The notes under the pieces are model-generated. The model worked only from the letters and a program-made list of their open reading frames with translations, was not told where the DNA came from and did not search any database. A DNA stretch of 64,000 nucleotides from Gordonia alkaliphila (lineage in GTDB: Bacteria; Actinomycetota; Actinomycetes; Mycobacteriales; Mycobacteriaceae), in assembly GCF_023017165.1 (NCBI RefSeq), contig NZ_JALKBW010000001.1:1240001-1304000 (forward strand), read 5' to 3'. Below, in pieces: positions 1-9,183 of this stretch. Made by a program: the position numbers and the translations under genes. Each line of letters opens with the position of its first letter. Position 1 is the first letter of the stretch.

Positions 1-1049
1 CCGATGCCGGGCTGGTCCAGCCGCGCCAGGACGGGCTCGCCGCCCGGGTTCGCCGCGAAGTCGGCGGCCACCTGCGCGGTGCTCCGATACGGGCCCCACA
101 GCACGCCCGCGGCGGTCAGCGCCGAGTGGACGTCCGACGTCGAGCGCGCCGCGAACCACGGCGCGAGCAGCGCTTCGATCTGCGCGCGCTGGGCGTACCG
201 CCCCTCATCGGTCGACAGGTCGGACCCCGACGAATCCGCCAGTGCGGCAAGGCTTTCCGCGGTCCCGGTGGCCGCGCCGACCGCCGCCCACTGGCGCGGC
301 GTCAGCACCGCCACCATGACGTGATCACCGTCGGCGGTGGCGAAGTCCACGCCGAACGCCCCGTACAGGTGGTTGCCGTGCCGCACGCGATCGCCGCGTT
401 CGGCGGCCTCGGAGTACCAGCCCAGATCGGCGACCGCCGCGAGGGCGACGTCGGCCAGCGCGATCTCGATCTGCGCGCCCGCACCCGTGCGATCTCGACG
501 ACGCAGCGCCGCCAGCACCGCGGACACCACCTGCTGACCGCACAGCAGATCCCAGGCCGGGAGCACGTGGTTCACCGGATCCGAGGAGTCGGCGGGCCCG
601 GTCATCGTGGCCACCCCGCTGCTGCTGTTGACGGTGTAATCCACCGCGCCGCCGCCGTCCGCGCGCCCCTGCACCTTCACCGAGATCACGTCCGAGCGTC
701 GTGCGGCCAGCGCGTCGTAGGCGAGCCAGTCGCGGCCGACCGCGTTGTCCACCACGATGCCCGCGTCGGGGCCGGGTGCGGTGGCCAGTTCCAGCAACAG
801 GTCACGTCCGGCCTGCTCGCGCAGATTCAGTGCGACAGAACGCTTTTCGCGGTTCAGGGAGTTCCAGTACAGACTCTCCCCGGTCGCCGTCGACAGCGGC
901 CAGCGTCGATGGTCGACGTTCCCGCCCAACTGGTCCACGCGGATCACGTCGGCGCCGAGTTGCGCCAGCGCCAGCCCGGCCGACGGGCCGGCCACGAAGC
1001 TCGCGAACTCGACCACTCGCACACCGGCCAGCGGTGCTCCCAGCTCCAT
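1..1049 (-). CDS. CaiB/BaiF family CoA transferase (partial, C-terminus outside window)
   Basis: The reading frame runs from an ATG at 1049 to the window edge without a stop, so about 349 codons are present and the C-terminus is missing. The N-terminus has the family's opening (GVRVVEF, then LGADVIRV) followed by the NREKRSV segment seen in formyl-CoA transferase and alpha-methylacyl-CoA racemase relatives. Family members move CoA between carboxylic acids or racemise 2-methylacyl-CoA. The start lies 3 nt after the thiolase stop on the same strand, so the two genes are translationally coupled. With the dehydrogenases nearby, a role in acyl-CoA breakdown is likely. The exact substrate cannot be read from the sequence. 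Confidence 0.88.
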   Translation of the reverse strand, partial: MELGAPLAGVRVVEFASFVAGPSAGLALAQLGADVIRVDQLGGNVDHRRWPLSTATGESLYWNSLNREKRSVALNLREQAGRDLLLELATAPGPDAGIVVDNAVGRDWLAYDALAARRSDVISVKVQGRADGGGAVDYTVNSSSGVATMTGPADSSDPVNHVLPAWDLLCGQQVVSAVLAALRRRDRTGAGAQIEIALADVALAAVADLGWYSEAAERGDRVRHGNHLYGAFGVDFATADGDHVMVAVLTPRQWAAVGAATGTAESLAALADSSGSDLSTDEGRYAQRAQIEALLAPWFAARSTSDVHSALTAAGVLWGPYRSTAQVAADFAANPGGEPVLARLDQPGI

Positions 1050-1052
1050 CGG

Positions 1053-2264
1053 TCAGCTCACTCGCTCGAAGACCGCCGCCAAGCCCTGACCTCCGCCGAT
1101 GCACATGGTCTCGACGCCGTAGCGCGCCTCGCGGCGGTCGAGTTCACGCAGCAGCGTGGCCAGGATCCGCACGCCGGTGGCGCCCACCGGATGGCCGAGC
1201 GAGATGCCCGAACCGTTCACGTTGACCCGCGCCAGATCGGCCTCGGTGAGCCCGAGCGCCGAGGTGCAGGCGAGCACCTGTGCGGCGAAGGCTTCGTTGA
1301 GTTCGATCAGGTCGATGTCGGCGATCCCCAACCCGGCCCGTTCGAGCGCCAGATTGGTGGCCGGGACCGGACCGATGCCCATGCGCGAGGGCTCCACACC
1401 GGCCACCGCCCACGACACCAGTCGCGCCAGCGGACGCAGCCCCAACTGGGCCGCCTTCTCCGGTGTGGTGACGATGGCGACGGCCGCGCCGTCGTTCTGA
1501 CCACTGGAATTGCCCGCGGTGACGGTCGACTCCGGGTCCTGTCCGGCCCGCACCGGCTTCAGCGTCGCAAGCTGTTCGAGGGAGGCGTCCGGACGCGGAT
1601 GCTCGTCCCGGTCCACCACCGTGTCGCCCCGTCGGCCGGGCACGGTCACCGGCACGATCTCGTCGGCGAATCGGCCCTCCTCGTGGGCGGCGACGGCCCG
1701 CCGATGCGACTGGTAGGCGAGCTCGTCCTGCGCGGCCCGGGTGATCCCGTACTCGGCGCGCAGGTTCTCGGCGGTCTCCAGCATGCCGCCCGGCACCGGG
1801 TGGAACTTGCCGCCCGGGGTGAGGCGGCCGCGGCCGATGCGGTCGACGAGCGCGGTGTCGGCGCCTTTCAATCCGAACCGGAGTCCCATCGCGTAGTGCT
1901 CGGCCTGACTCATCGACTCCGCACCGCCGGCCAGCACCAGATCGCAGACACCGGTCTGCACCCGCATCGCGGCGTCGAGCACCGCTTGCAGGCCTGCACC
2001 GCACCGTCGATCCACCTGCATGCCGGGCACGCGGACATCGAGTCCGGCGTCGAGCGCGGCGACGCGACCGATGGCCGGCGCCTCGGCGTTCGGGTAGCAC
2101 TGCCCGAAGATCACGTCGTCGATGTCGGAGCTCTCGATACCGGTGCGCGCCACCAGTTCTCGGATCACCGTGGCCGCCAGATCCGCAGGTGGCAGCGCTG
2201 CCAACGCACCCCCGTAACGACCGACCGGAGTTCGCAACGGCTCGCACACAATGGCCTCACGCAC
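1053..2264 (-). CDS. Acetyl-CoA C-acyltransferase (thiolase)
   Basis: A 403-aa thiolase, the normal family length. The nucleophilic cysteine is Cys88 in DRRCGAGLQ. The GHPVGATG motif supplies His358, and CIGGGQG supplies the second active-site cysteine, Cys388. All three catalytic positions are intact. The GTG start at 2264 is preceded by GAGAGGGG at 7-nt spacing. It cleaves 3-ketoacyl-CoA to acyl-CoA plus acetyl-CoA, the last step of beta-oxidation. It is divergent from the acyl-CoA dehydrogenase at 2360 and coupled to the CoA transferase downstream. Degradative rather than biosynthetic direction is inferred from this context. Confidence 0.95.
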   Translation of the reverse strand: MREAIVCEPLRTPVGRYGGALAALPPADLAATVIRELVARTGIESSDIDDVIFGQCYPNAEAPAIGRVAALDAGLDVRVPGMQVDRRCGAGLQAVLDAAMRVQTGVCDLVLAGGAESMSQAEHYAMGLRFGLKGADTALVDRIGRGRLTPGGKFHPVPGGMLETAENLRAEYGITRAAQDELAYQSHRRAVAAHEEGRFADEIVPVTVPGRRGDTVVDRDEHPRPDASLEQLATLKPVRAGQDPESTVTAGNSSGQNDGAAVAIVTTPEKAAQLGLRPLARLVSWAVAGVEPSRMGIGPVPATNLALERAGLGIADIDLIELNEAFAAQVLACTSALGLTEADLARVNVNGSGISLGHPVGATGVRILATLLRELDRREARYGVETMCIGGGQGLAAVFERVS

Positions 2265-2359
2265 AGTAAGACCCCTCTCGCATTGGGAATTGTCAGCGTT
2301 CGACCTATCTGTACCACGCGACTATTCCGGCCCCTCGAAACTTCTGCCATGATCCGAAC

Positions 2360-3556
2360 ATGGGCCGACTCTGCGAAACCGCTGACCTCACCGACGTTCA
2401 ACGCGCCATGCTCGCGAGTGTTCGCGACTTCGTGAACACGCAGATTCTGCCGGTCGCCACCGAGCTCGAAGCGCGCGACGAATACCCGACGGCGATCGTC
2501 GAAGCACTGAAAGAGATGGGCGTTTTCGGGATCACCATCGACGAGGAATACGGCGGTCTCGGCGAGTCGCTGCTCACCTACGCGCTCGTCGTGGAAGAGC
2601 TCGCGCGAGGCTGGATGAGCATCTCCGGCGTCATCAACACCCACTTCATCGTCGCCCACCTGGTGGCGCAGCACGGCACCCCCGAGCAGCGGGCCGAGTA
2701 CCTGCCGCGTCTGGCCCGCGGCGAGCTGACCGGCGCGTTCTCCATGTCCGAGCCGGCGTTGGGTTCGGACGTCGCCGCCATCACCACCACCGCCACGCGC
2801 GGCGACGACGGCCGGTACACCCTCGACGGCGCCAAGATGTGGCTCACCAACGGCGGCTCGTCGTCGCTGGTGGCGGTGCTGGTGCGCACCCCGAGCGGAC
2901 AGCCGGGCGGTCGTCATCGCGACCTCACCACGTTCCTGGTGGAGAAGACCCCGGGCTTCGGCGAGGTGGCGCCCGGCCTCACCATCCCCGGGAAGATCGA
3001 CAAGATGGGCTACAAGGGCATCGACACCACCGAGCTGCTGTTCGACGGTTTCACGATCGACGCCGACAGGATCCTCGGCGGCGAGCCCGGCCGCGGCTTC
3101 TATCAGATGATGGACGGCGTGGAAGTGGGCCGAGTGAACGTCGCTGCGCGGGCGGTGGGCATGGCCAACCGTGCCTTCGAGCTGGGCATCGACTACGCCC
3201 AGGACCGCGAGACCTTCGGCAAGCCGATCGCCGAACACCAGGCCGTGCTGTTCCGTCTCGCGGAGATGGGCACGAAAGTCGAAGCGGCACACCAGATGGT
3301 GGTGCGCGCGGCGCGGATCAAGGACTCCGGCCAGCGCAACGACCTCGAAGCCGGAATGGCCAAGTATCTGGCCGCCGAATACTGCCACGAGGTGGTCGAG
3401 GACGCCTTCCGGATCCACGGCGGGTACGGCTTCGCGAAGGGCTTCGAGATCGAACGCCTCTATCGTGAAGCTCCCATGCTCTTGATCGGCGAAGGCACCG
3501 CGGACATCCAACGAATGATCATCGGCCGGCGTCTGCTGGAGGACTACGCCAAATAG
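2360..3556 (+). CDS. Acyl-CoA dehydrogenase
   Basis: A 398-aa FAD-dependent acyl-CoA dehydrogenase. The substrate/FAD loop FSMSEPALGSD and the C-terminal RIHGGYGFAKGFEIER segment are typical. The catalytic base is expected at Glu378 in IGEGTADIQR. It oxidises acyl-CoA to trans-2-enoyl-CoA and passes electrons to ETF. The ATG at 2360 has no clear Shine-Dalgarno; CATGAT lies 6 nt upstream and may be a weak -10 of a leaderless transcript. It heads the rightward cluster of two dehydrogenases, an SDR and two hydratases. Chain-length preference cannot be told. Confidence 0.94.
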   Translation: MGRLCETADLTDVQRAMLASVRDFVNTQILPVATELEARDEYPTAIVEALKEMGVFGITIDEEYGGLGESLLTYALVVEELARGWMSISGVINTHFIVAHLVAQHGTPEQRAEYLPRLARGELTGAFSMSEPALGSDVAAITTTATRGDDGRYTLDGAKMWLTNGGSSSLVAVLVRTPSGQPGGRHRDLTTFLVEKTPGFGEVAPGLTIPGKIDKMGYKGIDTTELLFDGFTIDADRILGGEPGRGFYQMMDGVEVGRVNVAARAVGMANRAFELGIDYAQDRETFGKPIAEHQAVLFRLAEMGTKVEAAHQMVVRAARIKDSGQRNDLEAGMAKYLAAEYCHEVVEDAFRIHGGYGFAKGFEIERLYREAPMLLIGEGTADIQRMIIGRRLLEDYAK

Positions 3557-3618
3557 CGGTACCCCGCTTCACCCATTCCCCTTATCCCCCACATGTTTTG
3601 CCAACAGGAAGGCCCCGT

Positions 3619-4791
3619 ATGTCGCAGGTCAGCGCTGACGACTTCGCCACCATCCACGCCGCGGTCCGGGACTTCATCCGCACCGCGGTGGTCCCCCGGG
3701 AGGCGGAGATCGCCGACGGCGACGCCGTCCCCGAGGACCTCCGCCAGGCCGCCAAGGACATCGGCCTGTTCGGCTACGCGATCCCGCAGGAGTACGGCGG
3801 CCTCGGTCTGGACCTGGCGCAGGACGTCGAGCTGGCCCAGGAGTTCGGGTACACGAGCCTCGCGCTGCGCTCCATGTTCGGCACCAACAACGGCATCGCC
3901 GGCCAGGTGCTGGTGAACTTCGGCACCGATCAGCAGAAGCAGCAGTGGCTCGGTCCGATCGCCTCCGGCGACGTGGTGGCGTCGTTCGCGCTCACCGAAC
4001 CGGGCGCCGGGTCCAACCCCGCGGGCCTGCGCACCAAGGCGGTCCAGCAGGCCGACGGCAGCTGGATCCTCAACGGCAGCAAGCGTTTCATCACCAACGC
4101 GCCGCTGGCCGGCTTGTTCGTCACCTTCGCCCGGGTGCGGCCCGCGGACGACGACGGTCCCGGAATCGCCGTGTTCCTCGTGCCCGCCGAGGCCGCGGGT
4201 GTTTCGGTGGCGCCCCGCGACAAGAAGATGGGACAGGAAGGCGCCTGGACCGCCGACGTCCACTTCGACTCCGTCGCGGTCGACGATGCGGCGCTGGTCG
4301 GCGGCAACGTCGACGTCGGCTACCGCGCCGCGATGACCTCGCTGGCCCGCGGCCGCGTGCATATCGCCGCGCTGGCCGTCGGATCCGCGCAGCGCGCGCT
4401 CGACGAATCCCTCCGTCACGCCGCGGTGACCACCCAGGGCGGTCAGCCGATCGGCGACTTCCAGCTGGTGCAGGCCATGCTCGCGGACATGGCGACGGGC
4501 GTGATGGCCGGGCGCGCACTGGTCCGCGAGGCCGCGGCCTCCTGGGTCGCCGGCACCGATCGACGGATCGCGCCGTCGGCCGCGAAACTGTTCTGCACCG
4601 AGATGGCCGGCGACGTCGCCGACAAGGCGGTGCAGGTGCACGGCGGCAGCGGCTACATGCGTGACTCCACCGTGGAGCGGATCTATCGTGACGTGCGACT
4701 GCTCCGTCTGTACGAGGGCACCAGTGAGATTCAACGTCTGATCATCGGCGGCGGCCTGGTCCGCCAGACCCGTAAGGAGACCAACGCATGA
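3619..4791 (+). CDS. Acyl-CoA dehydrogenase
   Basis: A second acyl-CoA dehydrogenase, 390 aa. The ATG at 3619 is chosen because AGGAAGG (3606-3612) sits 6 nt upstream; an in-frame TTG at 3598 would add seven residues with no better site. It has the FAD/substrate loop [14 protein letters not shown], the [19 protein letters not shown] segment, and the catalytic Glu366 in YEGTSEIQR. The stop overlaps the ATG of the SDR gene by 4 nt (ATGA), so the two are co-translated. A pair of adjacent dehydrogenases with low mutual identity may serve different chain lengths or form a heteromer, as known for steroid/branched-acyl ACADs; this is inference. Confidence 0.94.
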   Translation: MSQVSADDFATIHAAVRDFIRTAVVPREAEIADGDAVPEDLRQAAKDIGLFGYAIPQEYGGLGLDLAQDVELAQEFGYTSLALRSMFGTNNGIAGQVLVNFGTDQQKQQWLGPIASGDVVASFALTEPGAGSNPAGLRTKAVQQADGSWILNGSKRFITNAPLAGLFVTFARVRPADDDGPGIAVFLVPAEAAGVSVAPRDKKMGQEGAWTADVHFDSVAVDDAALVGGNVDVGYRAAMTSLARGRVHIAALAVGSAQRALDESLRHAAVTTQGGQPIGDFQLVQAMLADMATGVMAGRALVREAAASWVAGTDRRIAPSAAKLFCTEMAGDVADKAVQVHGGSGYMRDSTVERIYRDVRLLRLYEGTSEIQRLIIGGGLVRQTRKETNA

Positions 4792-5531
4792 CCACTCTGC
4801 TCCACGGCAAGGTCGCCGTCATCACCGGCGGCGCCCAGGGCATCGGCCTGGCGATCGCCGAACGCTTCGTCGCCGAGGGCGCCAAGGTGGTGCTCGGCGA
4901 CCTGAATATCGAGGCCCTCGACCCGGCCGTCGACGCGCTCGGCGGCACCGACGTGGCCGTCGGTGTCCGGTGCGACGTGACCTCGTCCGAGCAGGTGCAG
5001 GCGCTGGTCGACGAGGCGGTCGCCGCATTCGGCGCGCTCGATGTGATGGTGAACAACGCCGGCATCACCCGCGACGCCACCATGCGGAAGATGACCGAAG
5101 AGGACTTCGACCTCGTCGTGGCCGTCCACCTGAAGGGCACGTGGAACGGCACCCGTGCCGCGGCCGCGTACATGCGCGAGCACGGCGGCGGCGCCATCGT
5201 GAACATGTCGTCGATCTCCGGCAAGGTGGGCCTGCTGGGCCAGACCAACTATTCGGCCGCGAAGGCCGGCATCGTGGGTCTCACCAAGGCCGCCGCCAAG
5301 GAGGTCGCGCACCTCGGCGTCCGGATCAACGCGATCGCGCCGGGCCTGATCCGCACCGCGATGACCGAGGCCATGCCGGAGCGCATCTGGGAGTCCAAGA
5401 TGGCCGAGATCCCGATGGGCCGCGCCGGTGAACCCAGCGAGATCGCTTCCGTCGCACTGTTTCTCGCGAGCGACCTGTCGTCGTACATGACCGGAACGCT
5501 CACCGAGGTGACCGGCGGCCGCCATCTCTAG
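4788..5531 (+). CDS. SDR family oxidoreductase (FabG-like)
   Basis: A 247-aa classical short-chain dehydrogenase. The cofactor motif TGGAQGIG is at residues 13-20 and NNAG at 89-92. The catalytic triad is Ser142, Tyr155 and Lys159 (YSAAK). Family members reduce 3-oxoacyl-CoA/ACP or oxidise 3-hydroxyacyl-CoA with NAD(P)H. Placement between acyl-CoA dehydrogenases and hydratases suggests 3-hydroxyacyl-CoA dehydrogenase activity in the same pathway. Its start overlaps the preceding stop by 4 nt. The TAG stop lies inside the open frame of the next gene, so the operon is very tightly packed. Confidence 0.93.
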   Translation: MTTLLHGKVAVITGGAQGIGLAIAERFVAEGAKVVLGDLNIEALDPAVDALGGTDVAVGVRCDVTSSEQVQALVDEAVAAFGALDVMVNNAGITRDATMRKMTEEDFDLVVAVHLKGTWNGTRAAAAYMREHGGGAIVNMSSISGKVGLLGQTNYSAAKAGIVGLTKAAAKEVAHLGVRINAIAPGLIRTAMTEAMPERIWESKMAEIPMGRAGEPSEIASVALFLASDLSSYMTGTLTEVTGGRHL

Positions 5532-6432
5532 TCGCTCGGGCGACGCGGAGTGGGCGCCGCACACCGTCGTCAGCGAAGAGTACCTCGACCCGGCACCGGT
5601 CGCCGCGCTGGCCGCCCTGCTCGACGACGGACTCCCCGCCCCCCGCGTCGGCGACGTACTGCCGCCGCTGTGGCACTGGGTCGCGTTGCCCCGCTGGTCG
5701 CCGTCGTCGCTGCTCGCGGTCGACGGCCACCCGTTCAAAGGCTCGTTCCTGCCGCCGGTGGAGTTGCCGCGGCGGATGTTCGCCGGCGGCACCGCAGCCT
5801 TTCCGGGCACGCTGCGGGTCGGCGACACGGTTCGCCGGGAGGCCCGCGTCGAGTCGGTCACCGAGAAGCACGGCCGCAGCGGCACGCTCGTGGTGGTGGT
5901 CGTCGGTATCGAGCTCTACGCGCCCGACGGCACCCTCGCGGTGACCGAACAGCAGAACCTCATCTACCGGGAAGCGGCCGCCGTCACCGGCGAGCCGCCG
6001 AGCCCGGAATCGGCCGCCGCGCTGGTTCCCTGCGGACCGGCCGTGGTGCCCGACGGCCCTGACCGCTGGCGGCTGGTGACCGACCCGACGCTGCTCATGC
6101 GCTTCTCCGCAGCGACCGCGAACGCGCACCGCATTCACTACGACTGGCCGTACGCGACCGGGGTGGAGGGCTATCCCGGACTCGTGGTGCACGGACCGCT
6201 GATGACGTTGGCGCTCGCCGAGACCCACCGTCTCGGCGCCGACGACCGGCGCATCGCCGGCCTGGCGCACCGCAATCTGGCACCGTTGTTCTGCGCGGAA
6301 CCCGCAGTGCTGCAGTCCGTTCCGAGCGAGAGCGGCACCGCGGTCTCCGTGGTCACCCACACCGACCCGGACGCCGAGCCGCGCATCCACACGACCCTCG
6401 ACCTCACCTTCGACACCCCAGGAGCATCATGA
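5524..6432 (+). CDS. FAS1-like (MaoC N-terminal type) dehydratase, start unclear
   Basis: Double hot-dog dehydratase of the FAS1-like/HTD2 type: PPLWHW near the start, then [15 protein letters not shown] and the C-terminal IHYDWPYA...[10 protein letters not shown] block. Homology-like sequence begins by about 5551 (EWAPHTVV), but the frame, open from 5512, has no ATG, GTG or TTG before the TTG at 5686. That TTG falls well inside the domain. The start given here (ATC at 5524, 13 nt after GAGGTG) is only a placeholder for the full-length product; initiation at 5686 would cost about 54 residues. The stop overlaps the next gene's ATG by 4 nt. It hydrates enoyl-CoA or dehydrates 3-hydroxyacyl thioesters, probably paired with the MaoC protein downstream. 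Confidence 0.75.
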   Translation: MSSRSGDAEWAPHTVVSEEYLDPAPVAALAALLDDGLPAPRVGDVLPPLWHWVALPRWSPSSLLAVDGHPFKGSFLPPVELPRRMFAGGTAAFPGTLRVGDTVRREARVESVTEKHGRSGTLVVVVVGIELYAPDGTLAVTEQQNLIYREAAAVTGEPPSPESAAALVPCGPAVVPDGPDRWRLVTDPTLLMRFSAATANAHRIHYDWPYATGVEGYPGLVVHGPLMTLALAETHRLGADDRRIAGLAHRNLAPLFCAEPAVLQSVPSESGTAVSVVTHTDPDAEPRIHTTLDLTFDTPGAS

Positions 6433-6884
6433 CCCGCGTATTCAGCAGCCTCGACGACGTCCGCGCCACCATCGGCGAAGAGCTCGGCCCCGGCACCCCG
6501 ATCACCGTGGAACAGAGCCGGATCGACGCCTTCGCCGACGCCACCGGCGATCACCAGTGGATCCACGTCGATCCGGAGCGCGCCGCCGCCGGGCCCTACG
6601 GCGCCACCATCGCGCACGGCTACCTCACGCTGTCGTTGCTGCCGCAATTCGGCGCCGACCTGTTCACCATCGACTTCGGCGGCGCGCGCATCAACTACGG
6701 CGCCAACAAGGTCCGCTTCCCCGCACCGGTGCTCGTGAACAGCGTCCTGACCGCCACCGCCACCGTGGTCGACGTGGCCGACGGCCCCGCCGGCGCGATG
6801 ATCACGATCAAGTACGTGGTGACCGCCGAAGGTGCCGCCAAGCCCGCCCTGGTCGCCGAAACCCTGGTGGTCGTCACCCCCTGA
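6429..6884 (+). CDS. MaoC family dehydratase
   Basis: A 151-aa single hot-dog (R)-specific enoyl-CoA hydratase. The hydratase-2 signature ATGDHQWIHVD contains the expected catalytic pair Asp41 and His46, followed by the conserved AHGYLTLSLLP helix. It interconverts trans-2-enoyl-CoA and (R)-3-hydroxyacyl-CoA. The ATG overlaps the preceding stop (ATGA). It is the last gene of the rightward operon that begins at 2360. No hairpin was seen immediately after it. Confidence 0.93.
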   Translation: MTRVFSSLDDVRATIGEELGPGTPITVEQSRIDAFADATGDHQWIHVDPERAAAGPYGATIAHGYLTLSLLPQFGADLFTIDFGGARINYGANKVRFPAPVLVNSVLTATATVVDVADGPAGAMITIKYVVTAEGAAKPALVAETLVVVTP

Positions 6885-7271
6885 CACCGAGTCGGACCGC
6901 GGAATACGGGCCTGCGCGCGCCCACCCCAATTCCTCCTGTCGCGAAACTGTCGCACTTGATGGTCACAGCCCACCATCCGCTACGGTTTCACGCGCTCCG
7001 CCCATGAGATATCGCGCCTTGCCGTACGCGCGCAGCTGCCCGGGTGATGGATCCCTTCCACGGCGTGCATCTCGCCGCGCGAGAATACTCGACCTGTGCA
7101 GGCAACGGATCCCGCAGATGTACTCGGACACCGGGGCCAGGACAGCCCGAGGGTTCCGCAACCTCGACCGCTACATCTTGCGGTCCTACCGCGCTCCCGC
7201 CAGCTCGCGAATCGAGTCCACGCACTCTGAAATCCTAAGAGCCGGCTTGCCCCCAGAGCCGTCAATGAACT
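6885..7271. other. Gene-free stretch
   Basis: About 390 bp between the hydratase operon and the putative immunity gene. Open frames here are short, overlap each other on both strands and resemble no known family. No clear hairpin, tRNA or insertion-sequence end was found. The base composition changes toward more A/T near 7270, where the acquired toxin/immunity segment begins. Confidence 0.5.
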
Positions 7272-7805
7272 CTACGGTCGGAGGAGATCTGCATTAACCT
7301 CGCTCAGGCTATGCGCAAGCATATAGGGCAACAATCCACCGGGATCACCGTATACCCGGAAGTACCGATCAGGATCGCCGCCGACAATCCGATAGACTTC
7401 CACGTCGCCCAAAGATGAGACCTCGACCCCCTCGGGCATTATCCCATCCAATTTGGAGTAGAGTGGCTCGTACCCCTTTGCTCGTCGATATCCCGAGGCG
7501 AGAAGGATGGACATCGCCTTCAGTGCGTCAGAGAATTGCCTGAACTCGCCCATATCGTCGAGCGATCCACGTTCGATCCAGTACTGGTGAACCAGTGCCC
7601 CTTCCCGTCGGAGTATATATCCAGGATCACCGCCAATCTCCCTAGCGGAAATCTCCATTGCCGGGTACCCATGAGGTTCCTGAGGCGCGATTCCAGACCA
7701 GTCTGGCCGCACCCCAATCTCCGAATACCGCTCTCCCCAGAACCTAAATAGATCGGCGAACTTCAAATATTCTTCCTCGCTGAATCCAGTGGGCTGATCT
7801 ACCAT
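7272..7805 (-). CDS. Putative immunity protein for a TNT-type toxin
   Basis: A 177-aa soluble acidic protein without signal peptide or membrane segment. In the pre-insertion sequence its ATG overlapped the stop of the TNT toxin tail (ATGGTAG at 7805-7799), the usual toxin-immunity layout. Its length matches the M. tuberculosis antitoxin IFT (about 176 aa). A similar pattern can be followed: an ILRREGALVHQYWIER strand pair, a helical FSDALKAMSILLASGYR segment, and a short C-terminal helix ending in NADLLRP. Assignment to the Imm61-like/IFT class rests on this weak pattern plus position. The codon use is more A/T rich than the flanking genes. The IS30 element now separates it from any upstream promoter of the toxin gene. 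Confidence 0.6.
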   Translation of the reverse strand: MVDQPTGFSEEEYLKFADLFRFWGERYSEIGVRPDWSGIAPQEPHGYPAMEISAREIGGDPGYILRREGALVHQYWIERGSLDDMGEFRQFSDALKAMSILLASGYRRAKGYEPLYSKLDGIMPEGVEVSSLGDVEVYRIVGGDPDRYFRVYGDPGGLLPYMLAHSLSEVNADLLRP

Positions 7806-7826
7806 TCAAGGAATCCAATCTCTGCA

Positions 7827-7829
7827 AGG
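7827..7829. repeat. Left copy of IS30 target duplication
   Basis: AGG at 7827-7829 directly abuts the left end of the IS and is repeated as AGG at 8945-8947 on the right. Removing the IS and one copy restores an uninterrupted reading frame across the junction, which supports a true 3-bp duplication. Confidence 0.75.
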
Positions 7830-8944
7830 GGCGGTGTCAAATCGTGGAAGCAACGTTGTCTTTGAGTAGGCGTTCGAAGGCTTCCCTCGGGGTGTAGAAG
7901 CCCAGGCATTGGCGTGGCCGCTCATTGAGCTCGCGGGCGATCGCTTCCAGGTAGAGCTGGTCGGACGGGATCTCGGTGCCCTTGGGCAGGTACTCGCGGA
8001 TCAGGCCGTTGGTGTTCTCGTTGGTAGGTCGTTCCCATGGTGAGCGGGGATGAGCGAAGTAGATCGGCAGGTCGGCGGCTACGGTGACGCTGGCATGCTC
8101 AGCCATCTCAGTGCCTTGATCCCACGTCAGCCCTTTCCGCATGAACTGCGGTAGTCCCCGCAGGTGATCGATCAGCACATCGGCAACACCCGACGCTTTC
8201 TTCCCGTCTGGCAGACCCAGGATCAGCGTGTACCGGCTCGTGCGTTCCACCAGTGTTACCGCCGCGGACTGGCCGGCCTTCCCGACGATCAGATCCCCCT
8301 CCCACCAGCCCGGCACCCGCCGATCAGATGCTGTCTCGGGGCGGTCATCGATACTGACCATGCCCACGATCCGCGCTGATCGCTCACCGGCCGACTTCCT
8401 CGGTGTGCGCACGGTGCGTTTGGACTGCAGCAGGATGCCCTGAGCAGCCAACTCTCCCTTCGGGAGAGCGTAGATCCACCGATAGATCGATTCGTGTGAA
8501 ATGCGGCGTCCGTGGGCGTTCGGTGATCCCGTCATGGGGTCCACTGTGGAGTCTTCGGACTCGAGTTTCAATCGGCCAGCGATCTGTCTGGGTGTCCGCG
8601 ATGCGCGCAGGTCGGATCGTACTCGTTCGGCGAGTACCGAGTCGGTGTCGATCGTTCTGGTCTGTGGGCGGGCTCGTCGTGCCTTCGCTTGCTTGTCGGC
8701 GTGTATGACGCGATAGGTGCCGGCTTTGGTGGCGTTGCGTTTGATCTCTCGCGACACGATCGACTTGTCCCGGCCGATCTGCTCGGCGATCGCGGTGACC
8801 GTCATCCCCGCCCGTCTGCCGACGGCGATCTCCGTTCGATCCGCCACCGTCAGCATCATCCGTCCAAGCCCCACCCGGGTCTCCCGTCGTGCTACCTGCA
8901 ACCCCTGGTGGCCTGCAGTGTTGCTACGACGCTATGACACCGCC
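7830..8944 (-). mobile_element. Complete IS30-family insertion sequence
   Basis: A 1115-bp element bounded by imperfect inverted repeats of about 28 bp. The left end starts GGCGGTGTCA (7830-7839) and the right end finishes TGACACCGCC (8935-8944); about 20 of the first 28 positions pair. Flanking AGG trinucleotides are the target duplication. It holds one intact transposase gene, whose stop codon lies inside the left inverted repeat. It has inserted near the 3' end of a TNT toxin remnant. Confidence 0.9.
7837..8901 (-). CDS. IS30 family transposase
   Basis: About 354 aa. The N-terminal helix-turn-helix includes VTAIAEQIGRDKSIVSREI, typical of IS30. The DDE catalytic residues are visible as Asp in WWEGDLIVG, Asp in TWDQGTEM, and Glu in the NTNGLIREYLPKGT region. 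The C-terminal NERPRQCLGFYTPREAF block is conserved in the family. The frame can begin at TTG 8901, or at the GTG or tandem ATG codons about 9-15 residues further in; the exact start is uncertain. No frameshift or premature stop is seen, so the element may be active. Confidence 0.95.
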   Translation of the reverse strand: MQVARRETRVGLGRMMLTVADRTEIAVGRRAGMTVTAIAEQIGRDKSIVSREIKRNATKAGTYRVIHADKQAKARRARPQTRTIDTDSVLAERVRSDLRASRTPRQIAGRLKLESEDSTVDPMTGSPNAHGRRISHESIYRWIYALPKGELAAQGILLQSKRTVRTPRKSAGERSARIVGMVSIDDRPETASDRRVPGWWEGDLIVGKAGQSAAVTLVERTSRYTLILGLPDGKKASGVADVLIDHLRGLPQFMRKGLTWDQGTEMAEHASVTVAADLPIYFAHPRSPWERPTNENTNGLIREYLPKGTEIPSDQLYLEAIARELNERPRQCLGFYTPREAFERLLKDNVASTI

Positions 8945-9153
8945 AGGTACTCGAGAATCGTCGTATTGTAGAGCAGTGCAAAATCCTTCGGGGGGTGTAT
9001 CTTCACCTGCATCCCTCCCCCGACCTGTTCGAATCCGGGCGCGATTCGGCCGAGCTCTAAGCGCCACCCTTCCGGCAGCGGAACATCACCGATCGTGAAG
9101 ACACGATAGTCGCGCCGCAATGCATCTGGAGGGAGACCGCGCCGGACCGTGCA
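8945..9153 (-). pseudogene. C-terminal remnant of a TNT-type (CpnT-like) toxin, interrupted by IS30
   Basis: The frame reads RGLPPDALRRDYRVF, PLP, then GRIAPGFEQVGGGMQV and TTILEYL. This follows the last half of TNT (DUF4237) domains, where a YRV strand leads to the I-A-P-x-F-x-Q-x-GGG motif holding a catalytic Gln. Joining the sequence across the IS (8945 to 7826) extends the frame to AEIGFLEW and a TAG at 7801-7799 that overlaps the immunity gene start. The N-terminal half, including the catalytic His region, is absent: the fragment begins about 30 nt after the stop of the acyl-CoA dehydrogenase. The only start codon is a TTG at 9120. It is a dead toxin end, not a working gene. Confidence 0.65.
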
Positions 9154-9183
9154 TTGAGCCGCTGCGGAGGGTCTCGTGCACGC

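Noticed and set aside
126..2435. Long rightward open frame (over 700 codons)
   Set aside because: It lies antisense to the CoA transferase and thiolase genes, has no family resemblance, and is rich in Arg, His and Gly as expected of GC-bias shadows.
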